This document shows, piece after piece, positions 27,461 to 36,625 of a stretch of DNA of 64,000 nt. The translations under genes were made by a program, and so were the position numbers. A model generated the notes under the pieces. The model searched no databases and was not told the DNA's origin. It saw only the letters and a list, made by a program, of their open reading frames with translations. Origin of the DNA: Gemmata sp. (lineage in GTDB: Bacteria > Planctomycetota > Planctomycetia > Gemmatales > Gemmataceae); the NCBI GenBank assembly GCA_025055115.1, contig JANWYJ010000029.1, positions 124,001 through 188,000 of the forward strand, given 5' to 3'. Every line of letters starts with the position of its first letter. The stretch's first letter is position 1.

Positions 27461-28117
27461 TCAGACAATTTTCGCCAACTGCTGTAACTCTTGGAGGGCC
27501 GCCGCGGGGCCTTTGGCCGCACCAAAGATGGCTGTCCCCGCGACGAAGACCGTCGCTCCTGCACTGGCCGCTTCGCGGATCGTCCGCGCGTCGATCCCGC
27601 CATCGACTTCAATTTCGCACGCCGGGTTGTGCATGTTCACCATCGCCCGTAGCTTCTTGATCCGCTGCGTACTTTCGGGAATGTAGGCTTGCCCGCCAAA
27701 GCCGGGGAAGACCGTCATACACAAAGCCAGGTCTATATCGCGCAAAAATGGTTCGATCCGTTCCACGGCCATATCCGGGTTGAACGCCAAGCCGACTTTC
27801 TTGCCCAGACTGCGGATTTGCTCAATCATCGGCCGCGGATCGGGCAGCACTTCGAGATGAACAATCAGGGTGTCGGCACCGGCTTTCACAAAACCATCGA
27901 GGAAGCGGCCGGGGTCTTCGACCATCAGGTGAACTTCCAGCGGCAGCGTTGTGATGGGTCGCAATCCTTTGACAACGACAGAACCCATGCTCAGATTCGG
28001 GACGAAGTGCCCATCCATCACGTCAATGTGAATCCGGTTTGCCCCGGCATCGGCGACTTCGCGAACCTGCTCGCCCAGCCGCGCGAAATCGGCTGCCAGT
28101 ATCGACGGTGCGATCAT
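27461..28117 (-). CDS. rpe: Ribulose-phosphate 3-epimerase
   Basis: This 218-residue TIM-barrel enzyme interconverts ribulose 5-phosphate and xylulose 5-phosphate in the pentose phosphate pathway. All metal and catalytic ligands are visible: His30, Asp32 and Asp35 in RIHIDVMDGHFVPN, His63 in EVHLMVEDP, and Asp172 in EVDGGI. The phosphate-binding stretch MTVFPGFGGQ (usually M-S-V-N-P) is present. ATG 28117 was chosen because AGGA lies about 7 bases upstream and it gives the normal family length and the usual IAPSILAADF start; longer in-frame starts add non-conserved sequence. It diverges from the Mpo1-like gene. Confidence 0.95.
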   Translation of the reverse strand: MIAPSILAADFARLGEQVREVADAGANRIHIDVMDGHFVPNLSMGSVVVKGLRPITTLPLEVHLMVEDPGRFLDGFVKAGADTLIVHLEVLPDPRPMIEQIRSLGKKVGLAFNPDMAVERIEPFLRDIDLALCMTVFPGFGGQAYIPESTQRIKKLRAMVNMHNPACEIEVDGGIDARTIREAASAGATVFVAGTAIFGAAKGPAAALQELQQLAKIV

Positions 28118-28410
28118 TGCGACTTCCTCATGAATGGCTGATCGACGCATATAACCTCGGGCTTGGCTGGCGGGTTTGTATTCCCGGAGTGCGCGTGGGC
28201 CACCGTTGGCCCGCCAGAGCACTTTCCCACCGGCGGTGGAGGTCCCTGCAGACAGTCTGTCGACGGACAGCCGCTTCGCCAAGTTGCCCCGCGCGACAGC
28301 CGGAAAACTTCTCCGACCGAATCAGCGACCGGCCCCCATCGTATGCGGCCAAAATATCCGATCGCGGTGACAACTTGAAACTTCTGGGGCCGAATTAGAA
28401 ACTAACAGGC

Positions 28411-28743
28411 ATGAAGTATCGTTTTCCCATCGCTCGCAAACTGTTAGCACTCGCTGGCCGTGCGCGGCGGAATTGGTTGGAGCGGCACCAAACGCCGGCC
28501 AACTACTGGATTCACATGGTTGGTATCCCTCTGGCTGTGGCCGGTGTGCTGTTGTTGTTTGTCGCCCCGTGGTATTGGGGCGTGGGAGCGATCATCGTCG
28601 GCTATTTGTTGCAATGGATCGGCCACCGTATTGAGGGCAACGATGTCGGGGAATTCATCCCGATCAAACGCTGGCTCGGTTGGCCGGTCGTAGCGATTGC
28701 GCCGCAGTACCAGAAACCGAGCCCACCGCCGCCGCCCGCATGA
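28411..28743 (+). CDS. Mpo1-like (DUF962) small membrane protein
   Basis: A 110-residue protein with two predicted membrane helices (about 35-55 and 58-75). The conserved features of the Mpo1/DUF962 family are present: the N-terminal His-containing TPANYWIHMVGIPL and QWIGHRIEGNDVGEF in the second half. In yeast, Mpo1 is an iron-dependent dioxygenase that alpha-oxidises 2-hydroxy fatty acids; a similar role here is only an inference. The C-terminus is a Pro-rich tail. The ribosome site is weak. It is divergent from rpe. Confidence 0.7.
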   Translation: MKYRFPIARKLLALAGRARRNWLERHQTPANYWIHMVGIPLAVAGVLLLFVAPWYWGVGAIIVGYLLQWIGHRIEGNDVGEFIPIKRWLGWPVVAIAPQYQKPSPPPPPA

Positions 28744-29113
28744 CGCCATCCCTGACGGATCCGCAGCACAGCTGCGCTGTCGTTGGCACGTCGTGAATCT
28801 CGATGATCATTTTATCGCCCTTCTCTGACTCGGGACGGATCCGCAGCTGTGTTGCGCTGCCGTTGGCACTCACCCGCACGACGATACGTCGCGCGGAGTC
28901 TTCGCCGCTGAGAGTGGGCGTGACGCACACGGCGATGCAGCCGAGCGGGCGTGCCGCGGTCATCCGCATCGGAAGGCCCTGGGCTTGCTGTCCTGGCCAA
29001 TCCGATCCGCGGTCCTTTCTCGGGATGATCCGTGGTCGTTTTTCGGGACAAGAACAGGCCAGCCGCGTGGGTAACGACGGGGGGCCGATGCGTCTTCGAT
29101 TCGGTGTCGCGAT
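28744..29113. repeat. Convergent spacer with a 35-bp repeat pair
   Basis: The copies at 28755-28789 and 28835-28869 are 35 bp, 30 identical, with a period of 80. Each begins ACGGATCCGCAGC and ends CGTTGGCAC. The first contains a near-palindrome (CAGCACAGCTGCGCTG). An open frame over 28664-28969 on the minus strand crosses both copies and the Mpo1-like gene and is likely spurious. Nothing else is evident to 29113. Confidence 0.65.
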
Positions 29114-32100
29114 TCAGCGGTCGGCGGTATGTGGGGGGGCAGTTTCTGGGGCAAAGCCGCGGCGCATCTGATTCTCGGTGATTGTGCGCGGAAGGAGGAA
29201 TTGCCGCAGGTAATCCGGGCCGCCGGCTTTACTGCCGATGCCGCTGAGCTTGAAACCGCCGAAGGGTTGGCGATCCACCAAAGCGCCGGTGCATTTGCGG
29301 TTGATGTACAAATTGCCGACCCGGAATTTTCGTTTCACCAACTCAATGTGATGCGGGCTGCGGCTGTAACAGCCTCCGGTGAGGGCGTATTTGGTGCTGT
29401 TGGCGATGCGCAAGGCATCGTCGAGGTCGTTGGCGCGAATCACCGCCAGTACCGGGCCGAAGATTTCCTCCTGGGCGATGGTGGCATTTTCGGGAACCTC
29501 CGCAAAGATGGTGGGGGGAACGAAGTAGCCGACTTCCGCCAGGGGGCCGAGATCGGCTTGGTAGACGAGTTTGGCTTCCCGTTGGCCGATGTCGATGAAG
29601 CGCTGAATGCGATCACGAGCTTCTGCGTCGATCACCGGGCCGACGAAACAGCCGGGATCGTCCGCGGGTTTGACGGCTAGGCTTTTGGTTGCTTCGATGA
29701 GCCGATTGAGGAATTGATCGTAGATGCCGCTCAGGACGATAGCCCGCGAGCCGGCCGAACACTTCTGCCCGCTGTAGCCGAACGCCGAATCGACCACACC
29801 TTTGATGGCTTCATCGAGGTCGGCATCGGTATCGACGATGATGGCATTCTTGCCGCCCATCTCGGCGATGACCTTCTTAACGAAGTTCTGGCCGCCGGGG
29901 GTTTTAGCGGCTTGTTCGTTGATGGCCAAGGCTACCGGGAGCGAACCGGTGAAGGCGATCAGGGCCACATCGGGGTGTGTTACCAACAGGGGGCCGATAG
30001 CTTCGCCTTCGCCGGGTAGCAAGTTGGCCACTCCGGGGGGCAATCCGGCCGCTTGCAGGCATTCCATCAGTTGGGAGGCGACCACGCTGCTCTGTTCGGC
30101 CGGTTTGAGCACCACGGTATTGCCGGTCACCAGAGCGGCGGTGGCCATTCCTGTGAGGATCGCCAGCGGGAAGTTCCACGGGGCGATGACGACCGCGACG
30201 CCTCGGGGTTCGTAGAAGTAGCGGTTGTCTTCACCGGGTACGTCGCGTTGTTGTGGTGCCTCCAGTTTGAGCATTTCCTGCGCATAATATTCGCAGAAAT
30301 CGATGGCCTCGGCGACATCAGCATCGGCTTCGCGCCAGGGTTTGCCGACTTCGTGAACAATCCACGCAGCCAGTTCCCAGCGCCGTTTGCGGAATTGCTG
30401 TGCTGTGCGGCGGAGCAATGCCGCGCGTTCGGGCACTGGGGTTTCCCGCCAGGTGTCGAACGCCCGCAGGCACGACGCCACCGCTTGCCGCGCTTGATCG
30501 GGTGTGGCCATCGCCACCCGACCAACCACCTCCGTGATCCGCGAGGGATTCACACGCTCGCGGATCTGGACTATCGGTTGCGCGATGTTGTCGATGATGA
30601 TTGGGTAGCTGCGGCCGAATTGCTGCCGGACGTCGGCTAGCGCAGCCTGCATCGCGGCACGGTTGGCGGCGATCGCGAAATCGGTCAGCGGTTCGTTGGT
30701 GAAACGGGCATAGTTCGAGGTTGGCATTGGCGGCTCGGGGGGGGATGGGGCGGGGGGAAGGTTGGTGTCGGGTGGGTGCGTTGTGGCCAACTCGGTCGGG
30801 TTCATCAGCAGCACCTCGTCCGATACACCTTCCGCAAAACCTTGTCGGAGGAACGAATCGTTCGACGAATTTTCGAGCAATCGGCGGACCAGGTAGGCCA
30901 TTCCTGGCAACAACTGACCATAGGGCGTGTAGATGCGCACCCGGTAGTTGAGGGATTGGATCGCTTCGGTGATCGGCTCGGCCATACCGTAGAGCATTTG
31001 GAACTCGTAGCGGCGCGGCGGCACCTTCAGATGCTCGGCGACGGCCATGGCATGGGCGATGCTGCGGATATTGTGCGAGCCAAACGCCGGCACCAGCCAA
31101 TCGACATTCGCCAGTAGGAATGCCGTGAGCTTCTCGAAGTTGGCATCGGATTGCCATTTCTGCGTGAATACGGGGGTTGGCCAATGATGCTGGGCCGCGA
31201 TCACCGTTTCGTAATCCCAATATGCGCCTTTGACGAGGCGAATCCCCACAGGGGTTTTGCGGGTATTCTGCGCCCAATCGAGCAGTTGGTGCAGGTCCTT
31301 TTCGGTGTCCTTGAGGTAGGCCTGCATCGCGATGCCGACGTGGGGCCAATCGCGAAATTCCGGCTCCATGAGGATGTTGCGGAAAATGTGCAGGGTTGTG
31401 TCTTTGAAGCTGTACTGCTCCATATCGAAATTGACGAACGCCCCGGTTTGCCGGGCTAAGGCCAGGATCGGTCGCAAGCGTGCGGAAACAGCCCGGGCTG
31501 TGCCGTCGGGATCAATTGGATCGAACTGACTGTAGAGGGCAGAGAGTTTGACGGAAACATTCACACGCGGGATGGGGCCGCGGTCGTCGCAATCAATGAT
31601 GGGTTCTTCCGGCCACTGGTTGACTTCCCGCGTCAGCCCGGCCAGCAGTTCGAGGTACTGCTTTTGGACATGGTCGGCTTCGGCTTCGGTGATGGTGGCT
31701 TCGCCCAGTAAGTCGATGGTGAAGGCCAGGCGGCGTTGCCGCAGGCGGCGCACCGCGTCGATGGCTTCGGCGACGTTCGAGCCGGCGATGAACTTGCGGG
31801 CCATGAGTCGGGCCCCGGTTTGGGCGGCGAAGGCCAAGAGCCGCCCCCCCACACCGCCCTGGGGGATCAGCTTCATGCCCCAGCGGACCCAGCGGGGCAA
31901 TTGGTCGCTGGCCTCGTCGAGATATTCCCGCAGGTGCCGCGAAACTTCTTCCGGCGTGTGGAGGTAAGGTAACGTATCAACGAAGCGGAACAGTTGCACC
32001 TTCAGGGCGGCATCATGCATGCCCAGGCTCATGAGCTGCTCGTCCAACCAGGCGCGGGTCAATGGCAGCGGCCCGGACCGCGGGAGCCGGGCGAAAATTT

Positions 32101-32143
32101 CTCGGCCGTACTGCTGGGTGCGTTCGTCGAGGGAGAGGTTCAT
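29114..32143 (-). CDS. putA: Bifunctional proline dehydrogenase / L-glutamate gamma-semialdehyde dehydrogenase
   Basis: A 1009-residue PutA that converts proline to glutamate. The FAD-dependent proline dehydrogenase domain spans about 90-440, with motifs VNVSVKLSALYSQFDP, IRLVKGAYWDYE (301-312) and RRYEFQMLYGM (377-387). A Pro-rich linker at about 455-475 joins it to the aldehyde dehydrogenase domain (510-1000), with Glu761 in EMGGKNAIIVD, catalytic Cys795 in SGQKCSAGSR, and EEIFGPVLAV. There is no N-terminal ribbon-helix-helix domain, so this is the non-regulatory short type. ATG 32143 was preferred over an upstream TTG at 32149. No putP or regulator is adjacent. Confidence 0.93.
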   Translation of the reverse strand: MNLSLDERTQQYGREIFARLPRSGPLPLTRAWLDEQLMSLGMHDAALKVQLFRFVDTLPYLHTPEEVSRHLREYLDEASDQLPRWVRWGMKLIPQGGVGGRLLAFAAQTGARLMARKFIAGSNVAEAIDAVRRLRQRRLAFTIDLLGEATITEAEADHVQKQYLELLAGLTREVNQWPEEPIIDCDDRGPIPRVNVSVKLSALYSQFDPIDPDGTARAVSARLRPILALARQTGAFVNFDMEQYSFKDTTLHIFRNILMEPEFRDWPHVGIAMQAYLKDTEKDLHQLLDWAQNTRKTPVGIRLVKGAYWDYETVIAAQHHWPTPVFTQKWQSDANFEKLTAFLLANVDWLVPAFGSHNIRSIAHAMAVAEHLKVPPRRYEFQMLYGMAEPITEAIQSLNYRVRIYTPYGQLLPGMAYLVRRLLENSSNDSFLRQGFAEGVSDEVLLMNPTELATTHPPDTNLPPAPSPPEPPMPTSNYARFTNEPLTDFAIAANRAAMQAALADVRQQFGRSYPIIIDNIAQPIVQIRERVNPSRITEVVGRVAMATPDQARQAVASCLRAFDTWRETPVPERAALLRRTAQQFRKRRWELAAWIVHEVGKPWREADADVAEAIDFCEYYAQEMLKLEAPQQRDVPGEDNRYFYEPRGVAVVIAPWNFPLAILTGMATAALVTGNTVVLKPAEQSSVVASQLMECLQAAGLPPGVANLLPGEGEAIGPLLVTHPDVALIAFTGSLPVALAINEQAAKTPGGQNFVKKVIAEMGGKNAIIVDTDADLDEAIKGVVDSAFGYSGQKCSAGSRAIVLSGIYDQFLNRLIEATKSLAVKPADDPGCFVGPVIDAEARDRIQRFIDIGQREAKLVYQADLGPLAEVGYFVPPTIFAEVPENATIAQEEIFGPVLAVIRANDLDDALRIANSTKYALTGGCYSRSPHHIELVKRKFRVGNLYINRKCTGALVDRQPFGGFKLSGIGSKAGGPDYLRQFLLPRTITENQMRRGFAPETAPPHTADR

Positions 32144-32262
32144 TTCCAATTGGCTGTGGAGGAGTTACGATGGTCGATGGATGAGAGAACGCCGCAGTTG
32201 CGGCCATGTGTTATCATCCATCAGTGACTCCGCATTTATCTTATCGTGTATGTGGTGCTCCG

Positions 32263-33120
32263 ATGGCGCTTGATCGAATCGGCAAGTTTACCATCCTGGG
32301 CGAACTCGGCAACGGTGCCCACAGTCGTATTCTACACATCCGCCGGGCGGACGACGAAATGGAGTATGCCCTCAAAATCGTCAATATCGAGGACAAGGAC
32401 GACCTCAAGTATCTGGAACAAGTCAAACACGAATTCCGCGTTGGGCAAATGCTCCAGCATCCCAATTTGGTGAAAGTGTACGCCCTGGAGGTGGAAAGCG
32501 GCTGGTTCTCCGGCCCCAAGAAGGCTAAACTGCTGCTCGAATATGTCCCCGGCACCACGATGGATAAACTGCCGCTTTTGCGCATGGCCAAAGCCATTCG
32601 GGTGTTTGAACGCATCGCCGATGCGCTGACACACATGCACAAACAGGGCGTCTTTCATGGTGACTTGAAGCCGAACAACCTGATTTACGAACGGGGGACA
32701 CGGGTCAAGGTGATCGACTATGGCCTGGCGTGGATTCGCGGTGAACCGAAAGACCGCGTTCAGGGAACCCCCGAGTACATGGCCCCCGAAACGGTGTCGC
32801 ACAAACTCATCAACGAGCGCACCGACATCTATAACTTGGGGGCGACCATGTATCGGTTGGTCACCCTGCAATTGCCCCCCTGCTGGGCCAGTAACGAAGA
32901 ATCGTTACCTATGACCAACAAACTGTTTCGCGAACAGCTCAAACCGGTCAAAGCGATCAATCCCATGGTGCCCGATGGTCTGGCTGAACTGATTCATCAA
33001 TGCTTGGAACCCAATGCCAATAAGCGCCCCGAGCGGATGAGCCATGTTCAAGGCTGGCTCGACCAGTTGGCCGACGAAGCCGCAGCCAAGCTCGACGATC
33101 CGGCGTCGTTGGAGGAATAA
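32263..33120 (+). CDS. Eukaryote-like Ser/Thr protein kinase
   Basis: A 285-residue cytoplasmic kinase of the Hanks type without a membrane anchor. The glycine loop is degenerate (GELGNGAHSRI, residues 13-23), and Lys38 is in YALKIV. The catalytic loop is HGDLKPNN at 132-139 (Asp134 present, but the usual Arg of HRD is Gly). The metal motif is DYG (152-154) instead of DFG, and the activation segment ends TPEYMAPE. The Arg loss suggests activity that does not need activation-loop phosphorylation. It starts 119 bases from divergent putA and is followed by a membrane protein on the same strand. The last codons are duplicated in the spacer (33105-33165). Confidence 0.88.
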   Translation: MALDRIGKFTILGELGNGAHSRILHIRRADDEMEYALKIVNIEDKDDLKYLEQVKHEFRVGQMLQHPNLVKVYALEVESGWFSGPKKAKLLLEYVPGTTMDKLPLLRMAKAIRVFERIADALTHMHKQGVFHGDLKPNNLIYERGTRVKVIDYGLAWIRGEPKDRVQGTPEYMAPETVSHKLINERTDIYNLGATMYRLVTLQLPPCWASNEESLPMTNKLFREQLKPVKAINPMVPDGLAELIHQCLEPNANKRPERMSHVQGWLDQLADEAAAKLDDPASLEE

Positions 33121-33165
33121 GTTGAGTCGTGGGAGGAATAAGTTGATAGGGAATAAGTTGATAGG
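33105..33165 (+). repeat. Nested tandem duplications at the end of the kinase gene
   Basis: A 21-bp unit spanning the last codons and stop (33105-33125) is repeated directly after it (33126-33146, 1 mismatch). Overlapping this, an exact 15-bp tandem, GAATAAGTTGATAGG, lies at 33136-33150 and 33151-33165. The gene's stop codon TAA is inside the first copy. Confidence 0.85.
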
Positions 33166-33237
33166 GTGGGGAAGATAACGCCACGAGCGCAGCCGTGACG
33201 ACAACCTTTTTTGCTGGTCCTGGCCGTTGATTGGGCG

Positions 33238-34464
33238 ATGGCGCGCGAACACTATATCCCTCTTCGCATTACTGATTTGGTCAGCTATCTTTGTTCCCAT
33301 TCTGGGATCAATGGGGAACCGCCGCTGGCCGAGGAACATCAAACCGCCTTCCGCCGCTTCGCCGCCGCCGTCATCGCCCATCTGCATACCCTCTATCAAA
33401 CCGAAATCCGGCAACTCAAAGAAGCCTACGCCGCCTTCGACCCCGACGCCGACCCTCCACCCCTGGTGCCCCTCACCGCCGCCCAACGGGCCAGCGCTTT
33501 GGATCAGCTCTTCCAGACCTTCGACCGCCTCATGATCCGGGCCAATTATGTGCGCCTGAGCCGTCATGCCATCGAAGAAGTCATGCGCGGAGCCAGTGCG
33601 TGGGGCTTGGAAATGGATGTGCCGTGGGAGGCGTTCGAACGGGTCGAAATGTACTACCGCGGGGAAGGTATTGGTTACCGCGTGCGGCGCACATGGTGGA
33701 AATTGTGGCGCAGAGAACTCGTGGCCGTGCCCACTTTTGGCCGGGTCGCCGTCATCTTCAAACAGCGGGCTCACCCACGGCTGGGAACCGATCCCGATAC
33801 CCAGAGCGTCTTTCTCAAACTGTTCAAAGATATGCCGCAAATGGATGTCGAAATGCTCCTGCCTGGCGGGCGGGTCCGCATGCCCAAAATCGACCGGCTC
33901 AAACTCGGTGGCACCGTGGCCAGCTCCGTCGCCTATGTGGCCTGGAAACTCAGTACCTTTCCGCTGGTGTCGCTGCTCGGCGGCCTGACCACCGGAGTGT
34001 TGATGGCACTCTACACCCCTTTGGCACTCATCGCCGGCTACGGTTACAAAACGTGGTATACCTTCCAATCCGCCCGGCAAACCTACGCTCTGCAATTGAC
34101 GCAAAGCCTCTATTACCAGAACCTCGATAACAATTCTGGCGTCATGTACCGGCTACTGGACGAAGCCGAAGAACAAGAAACCCGGGAAGTGCTGCTGGCG
34201 TACTACTACCTGTGGCGCTTTGCCGGAAGTCGTGGTTGGACCGCAGAAGAACTTGATTTCGCCATCGAACGCGATCTGAGCGCGTTGCTTCGCACACCCA
34301 TCAATTTTGAAGTTCTCGATGCCCTCCACAAACTCGCCCGCGGTGGTTTGCTCGACTGCGACCATGAGCGCTACCGCGTGGTGCCAATCGCGGTGGCCGA
34401 AGACCGCCTGGCAGCTTTGTGGCAACAGTACGCCCGACCCGAACCGTCGCCTTCCCCGTTGTGA
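33238..34464 (+). CDS. DUF3754/TMEM143-like membrane protein
   Basis: A 408-residue protein resembling the DUF3754 family (related to eukaryotic TMEM143), function unknown. The N-terminal half is soluble ([15 protein letters not shown], then a helical region). The core [20 protein letters not shown] precedes two membrane helices (about 240-290, [20 protein letters not shown]). The C-terminal part ([20 protein letters not shown], then [12 protein letters not shown]) resembles a winged-helix-like fold. ATG 33238 was chosen because the conserved domain starts immediately after; the ribosome site is poor. The gene is co-directional with the kinase (118-base gap), so a shared transcript is possible. 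Confidence 0.75.
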   Translation: MAREHYIPLRITDLVSYLCSHSGINGEPPLAEEHQTAFRRFAAAVIAHLHTLYQTEIRQLKEAYAAFDPDADPPPLVPLTAAQRASALDQLFQTFDRLMIRANYVRLSRHAIEEVMRGASAWGLEMDVPWEAFERVEMYYRGEGIGYRVRRTWWKLWRRELVAVPTFGRVAVIFKQRAHPRLGTDPDTQSVFLKLFKDMPQMDVEMLLPGGRVRMPKIDRLKLGGTVASSVAYVAWKLSTFPLVSLLGGLTTGVLMALYTPLALIAGYGYKTWYTFQSARQTYALQLTQSLYYQNLDNNSGVMYRLLDEAEEQETREVLLAYYYLWRFAGSRGWTAEELDFAIERDLSALLRTPINFEVLDALHKLARGGLLDCDHERYRVVPIAVAEDRLAALWQQYARPEPSPSPL

Positions 34465-34527
34465 TGTGCGTTCGCGGCAATCAGCGACATCGTCGATTGC
34501 CTGATCAGATCGTCGCGGCCCGCATCC

Positions 34528-35721
34528 TCACGCCGCGTAACGGGGTGGGGTAGCTTCAGACTGACCTAAGACGCGACGGTAAACCCGATACACCCGTTGG
34601 GCACAGGCTTCCCAGGTGAAGGTCGCAGCGTGGGTGAATCCACGGCGGCGGTAGTCGGCGAGAAAATCGGGTTCGGTGGCGATACGCCCCAGTACATGAC
34701 GCCAAGCGGCCTCGTCGTGGGGGTCGATTGTCAGGGCGTGGGAACCAACGACTTCCCGCACTGCCGCCGCGGTGGACGTGACGGCCACAGTGCCACAGGC
34801 CATCGCTTCCAACGGCGGCATGCCAAAGCCTTCATAAAAGCTCGGGTACAGCAGAGCCGCGGCCCCCGAATACAGCGCGGGAAGATCGGCATCGGGGACG
34901 TAACCGATATGCCGCGCGCCGCAGTGCCGCGCCTGCGTGTCGAACAGTTCACGTTCCGTGTCGGTTTTCCAGCCCCATCCGCCCGCCAAGACCAATGGGC
35001 AGGCGCGCTGTTGTACTGCTGGCAGGGAACAGAAGACGCGCAGCAACAAGCCCACATTCTTCCGCGGTTCAATCGTGCCCACATACAACAGGTATCGCGG
35101 GGGAAGCTGGTACTTCGCTCGAACAGCGGCGATCGCTTCCGCCGGTTGCGGACGAAAGCGCCGGTCCACGCCGCAAAACATGGCTGTGACCCGTTCGGCG
35201 GCTACGCCCAGATACTTCTGCACCTCGGCGCGGACCGTTTCTGTGCCGACCAACACATGGTCAGCGAACGCCAACCGCTGGTGATAGGCGGCTTCGTGGG
35301 CTTTCACCCGCTCGGCGGGGTGCCACTGCGGGAAAAGCAACACCGATAGATCGAAGACCGTGACCACCACGGGCAGATGCGTGCGAAAGGGCACGAAATT
35401 CGGTTCGTGATAGAGGTCGAATGAGCCACACCGGGCGATGGTGTGAAAATGCGCGGCGTAGGCCGTTTGGGTCGCGGCGTGGAGCAGTTGCCGCCAGCGG
35501 CGGGGGTGATGCGGGGCCTTGGGGGTCGGTCGGGAAGACGCAGCGGTTGGACCCGAGGGGCGAAAGAAGTGGCTGGCGATGCGGGAAACCGTTGTTCCCG
35601 GGTAAAGCCAGAACGTGTCGGCCGGGTAAGCGGCCACCAACGCGGCGTGCAAATGGGCCGCGGCGTGGGCAATGCCCGTTCGCGGCTTCAGCAGTGTGAT
35701 GCCGTTGAACAACACTCGCAC
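34528..35721 (-). CDS. Glycosyltransferase, GT4 family
   Basis: A 397-residue GT-B retaining glycosyltransferase. The C-terminal half carries the GT4 signatures: YLLYVGTIEPRKNVGLLLR, the AGGWGWKT turn and the donor-binding YEGFGMPPLEAMACGTVAV (EX7E motif). The N-terminus starts directly with MRVLFNGITLLKPRTG and lacks a signal, so it acts on the cytoplasmic side. It is the last gene of a three-gene operon with an ABC-2 permease and ATPase, which points to assembly of a surface polysaccharide or O-antigen. The start is GTG with a weak site. The donor sugar is unknown. Confidence 0.88.
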   Translation of the reverse strand: MRVLFNGITLLKPRTGIAHAAAHLHAALVAAYPADTFWLYPGTTVSRIASHFFRPSGPTAASSRPTPKAPHHPRRWRQLLHAATQTAYAAHFHTIARCGSFDLYHEPNFVPFRTHLPVVVTVFDLSVLLFPQWHPAERVKAHEAAYHQRLAFADHVLVGTETVRAEVQKYLGVAAERVTAMFCGVDRRFRPQPAEAIAAVRAKYQLPPRYLLYVGTIEPRKNVGLLLRVFCSLPAVQQRACPLVLAGGWGWKTDTERELFDTQARHCGARHIGYVPDADLPALYSGAAALLYPSFYEGFGMPPLEAMACGTVAVTSTAAAVREVVGSHALTIDPHDEAAWRHVLGRIATEPDFLADYRRRGFTHAATFTWEACAQRVYRVYRRVLGQSEATPPRYAA

Positions 35722-35793
35722 AGGTCTTCTCGCTGGTTCGAGCCGTTCCTCAGAATGGAGCTTTTGTTCACTTTTGTCCTGCTGCGGAGTTCC

Positions 35794-36558
35794 TCACGCG
35801 GCCAGGGCTTGCTGCGCTTGGCGGTGCATAGCGGCGACGTATTCGTCGACCACTTCGTCGGTGGGGCCGCTGCGGAGGATTTGGCCGTGGGCCATCCACA
35901 GTACGCGGGTACACATTTGGCGAATCGACACCAGGTCGTGCGCGACCATCACCATCAGACGGGCCGATTGCATCAATTCGCGCATCCGGGCTTGGGCTTT
36001 GGTTTGAAAGGCCAGGTCGCCGACGGCCAACACTTCGTCGATCAGCAGCACTTCGGGATCGATGGCGGTGGCGATGGAGAAGGCCAGCCGCATCATCATA
36101 CCGGCAGAGTAGTTCCGTACGGGGATGTTGAGGAAAGCACCCAATTCGGAGAAGGCGGCGATGGCGTCGAGTTTGCCGCGAATGCTCCGCGGCGTTTCGC
36201 CTTGTAAGTACGCGCGGTACAGGATGTTCTCCCAGCCGGTGGCTTCGGGTTCAAAGCCGGTCATGATGTCGAACAGCGAGCAAATTTTCCCCTCGACAAT
36301 CCGGGTGCCGGTCGTGGGGGGGTAAATGCCCGCCAGCGTTTTCAACAGGGTGCTTTTGCCTGCGCCATTGTGGCCGATAACGCCGATCCGGTCACCGTCG
36401 CCAGCTACCAGATTGATGCCGGTTAGCGCATGAACCCGCATCGGCGGGTTGACCGAAGGGCGAAATAATCCGCGTACCAGGTATTCCTTCAAGCTCACCC
36501 GCTTTTGCGGGTGGGCATTGAAGACAATCGAAACGTCGGTCAGTTCAATCTTGGCCAT
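35794..36558 (-). CDS. Polysaccharide-export ABC transporter ATPase (Wzt/TagH-like)
   Basis: A 254-residue ATP-binding subunit. Walker A is GHNGAGKST (62-70), the signature is YSAGM (150-154), Walker B is LLIDE (171-175) and the switch His is in MVAHD. The MRVHALTGINLVAGDGDRIG start and the helical KEYLVRGLF stretch are typical of the Wzt/KpsT/TagH group that exports polysaccharides. There is no C-terminal carbohydrate-binding extension as in some Wzt proteins, so the substrate is likely recognised without one. It lies 67 bases after the permease and 72 bases before the glycosyltransferase, all co-directional. Confidence 0.92.
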   Translation of the reverse strand: MAKIELTDVSIVFNAHPQKRVSLKEYLVRGLFRPSVNPPMRVHALTGINLVAGDGDRIGVIGHNGAGKSTLLKTLAGIYPPTTGTRIVEGKICSLFDIMTGFEPEATGWENILYRAYLQGETPRSIRGKLDAIAAFSELGAFLNIPVRNYSAGMMMRLAFSIATAIDPEVLLIDEVLAVGDLAFQTKAQARMRELMQSARLMVMVAHDLVSIRQMCTRVLWMAHGQILRSGPTDEVVDEYVAAMHRQAQQALAA

Positions 36559-36625
36559 GAATACCATCCGGTCGGGCTAGGGGAACGTTCAGCGGCAACG
36601 CCACTCTCCACAGGTTTGGGCCGAC

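Noticed and set aside
28664-28969. 101-codon minus-strand frame
   Set aside because: Overlaps the Mpo1-like gene antisense and runs through an intergenic repeat pair.
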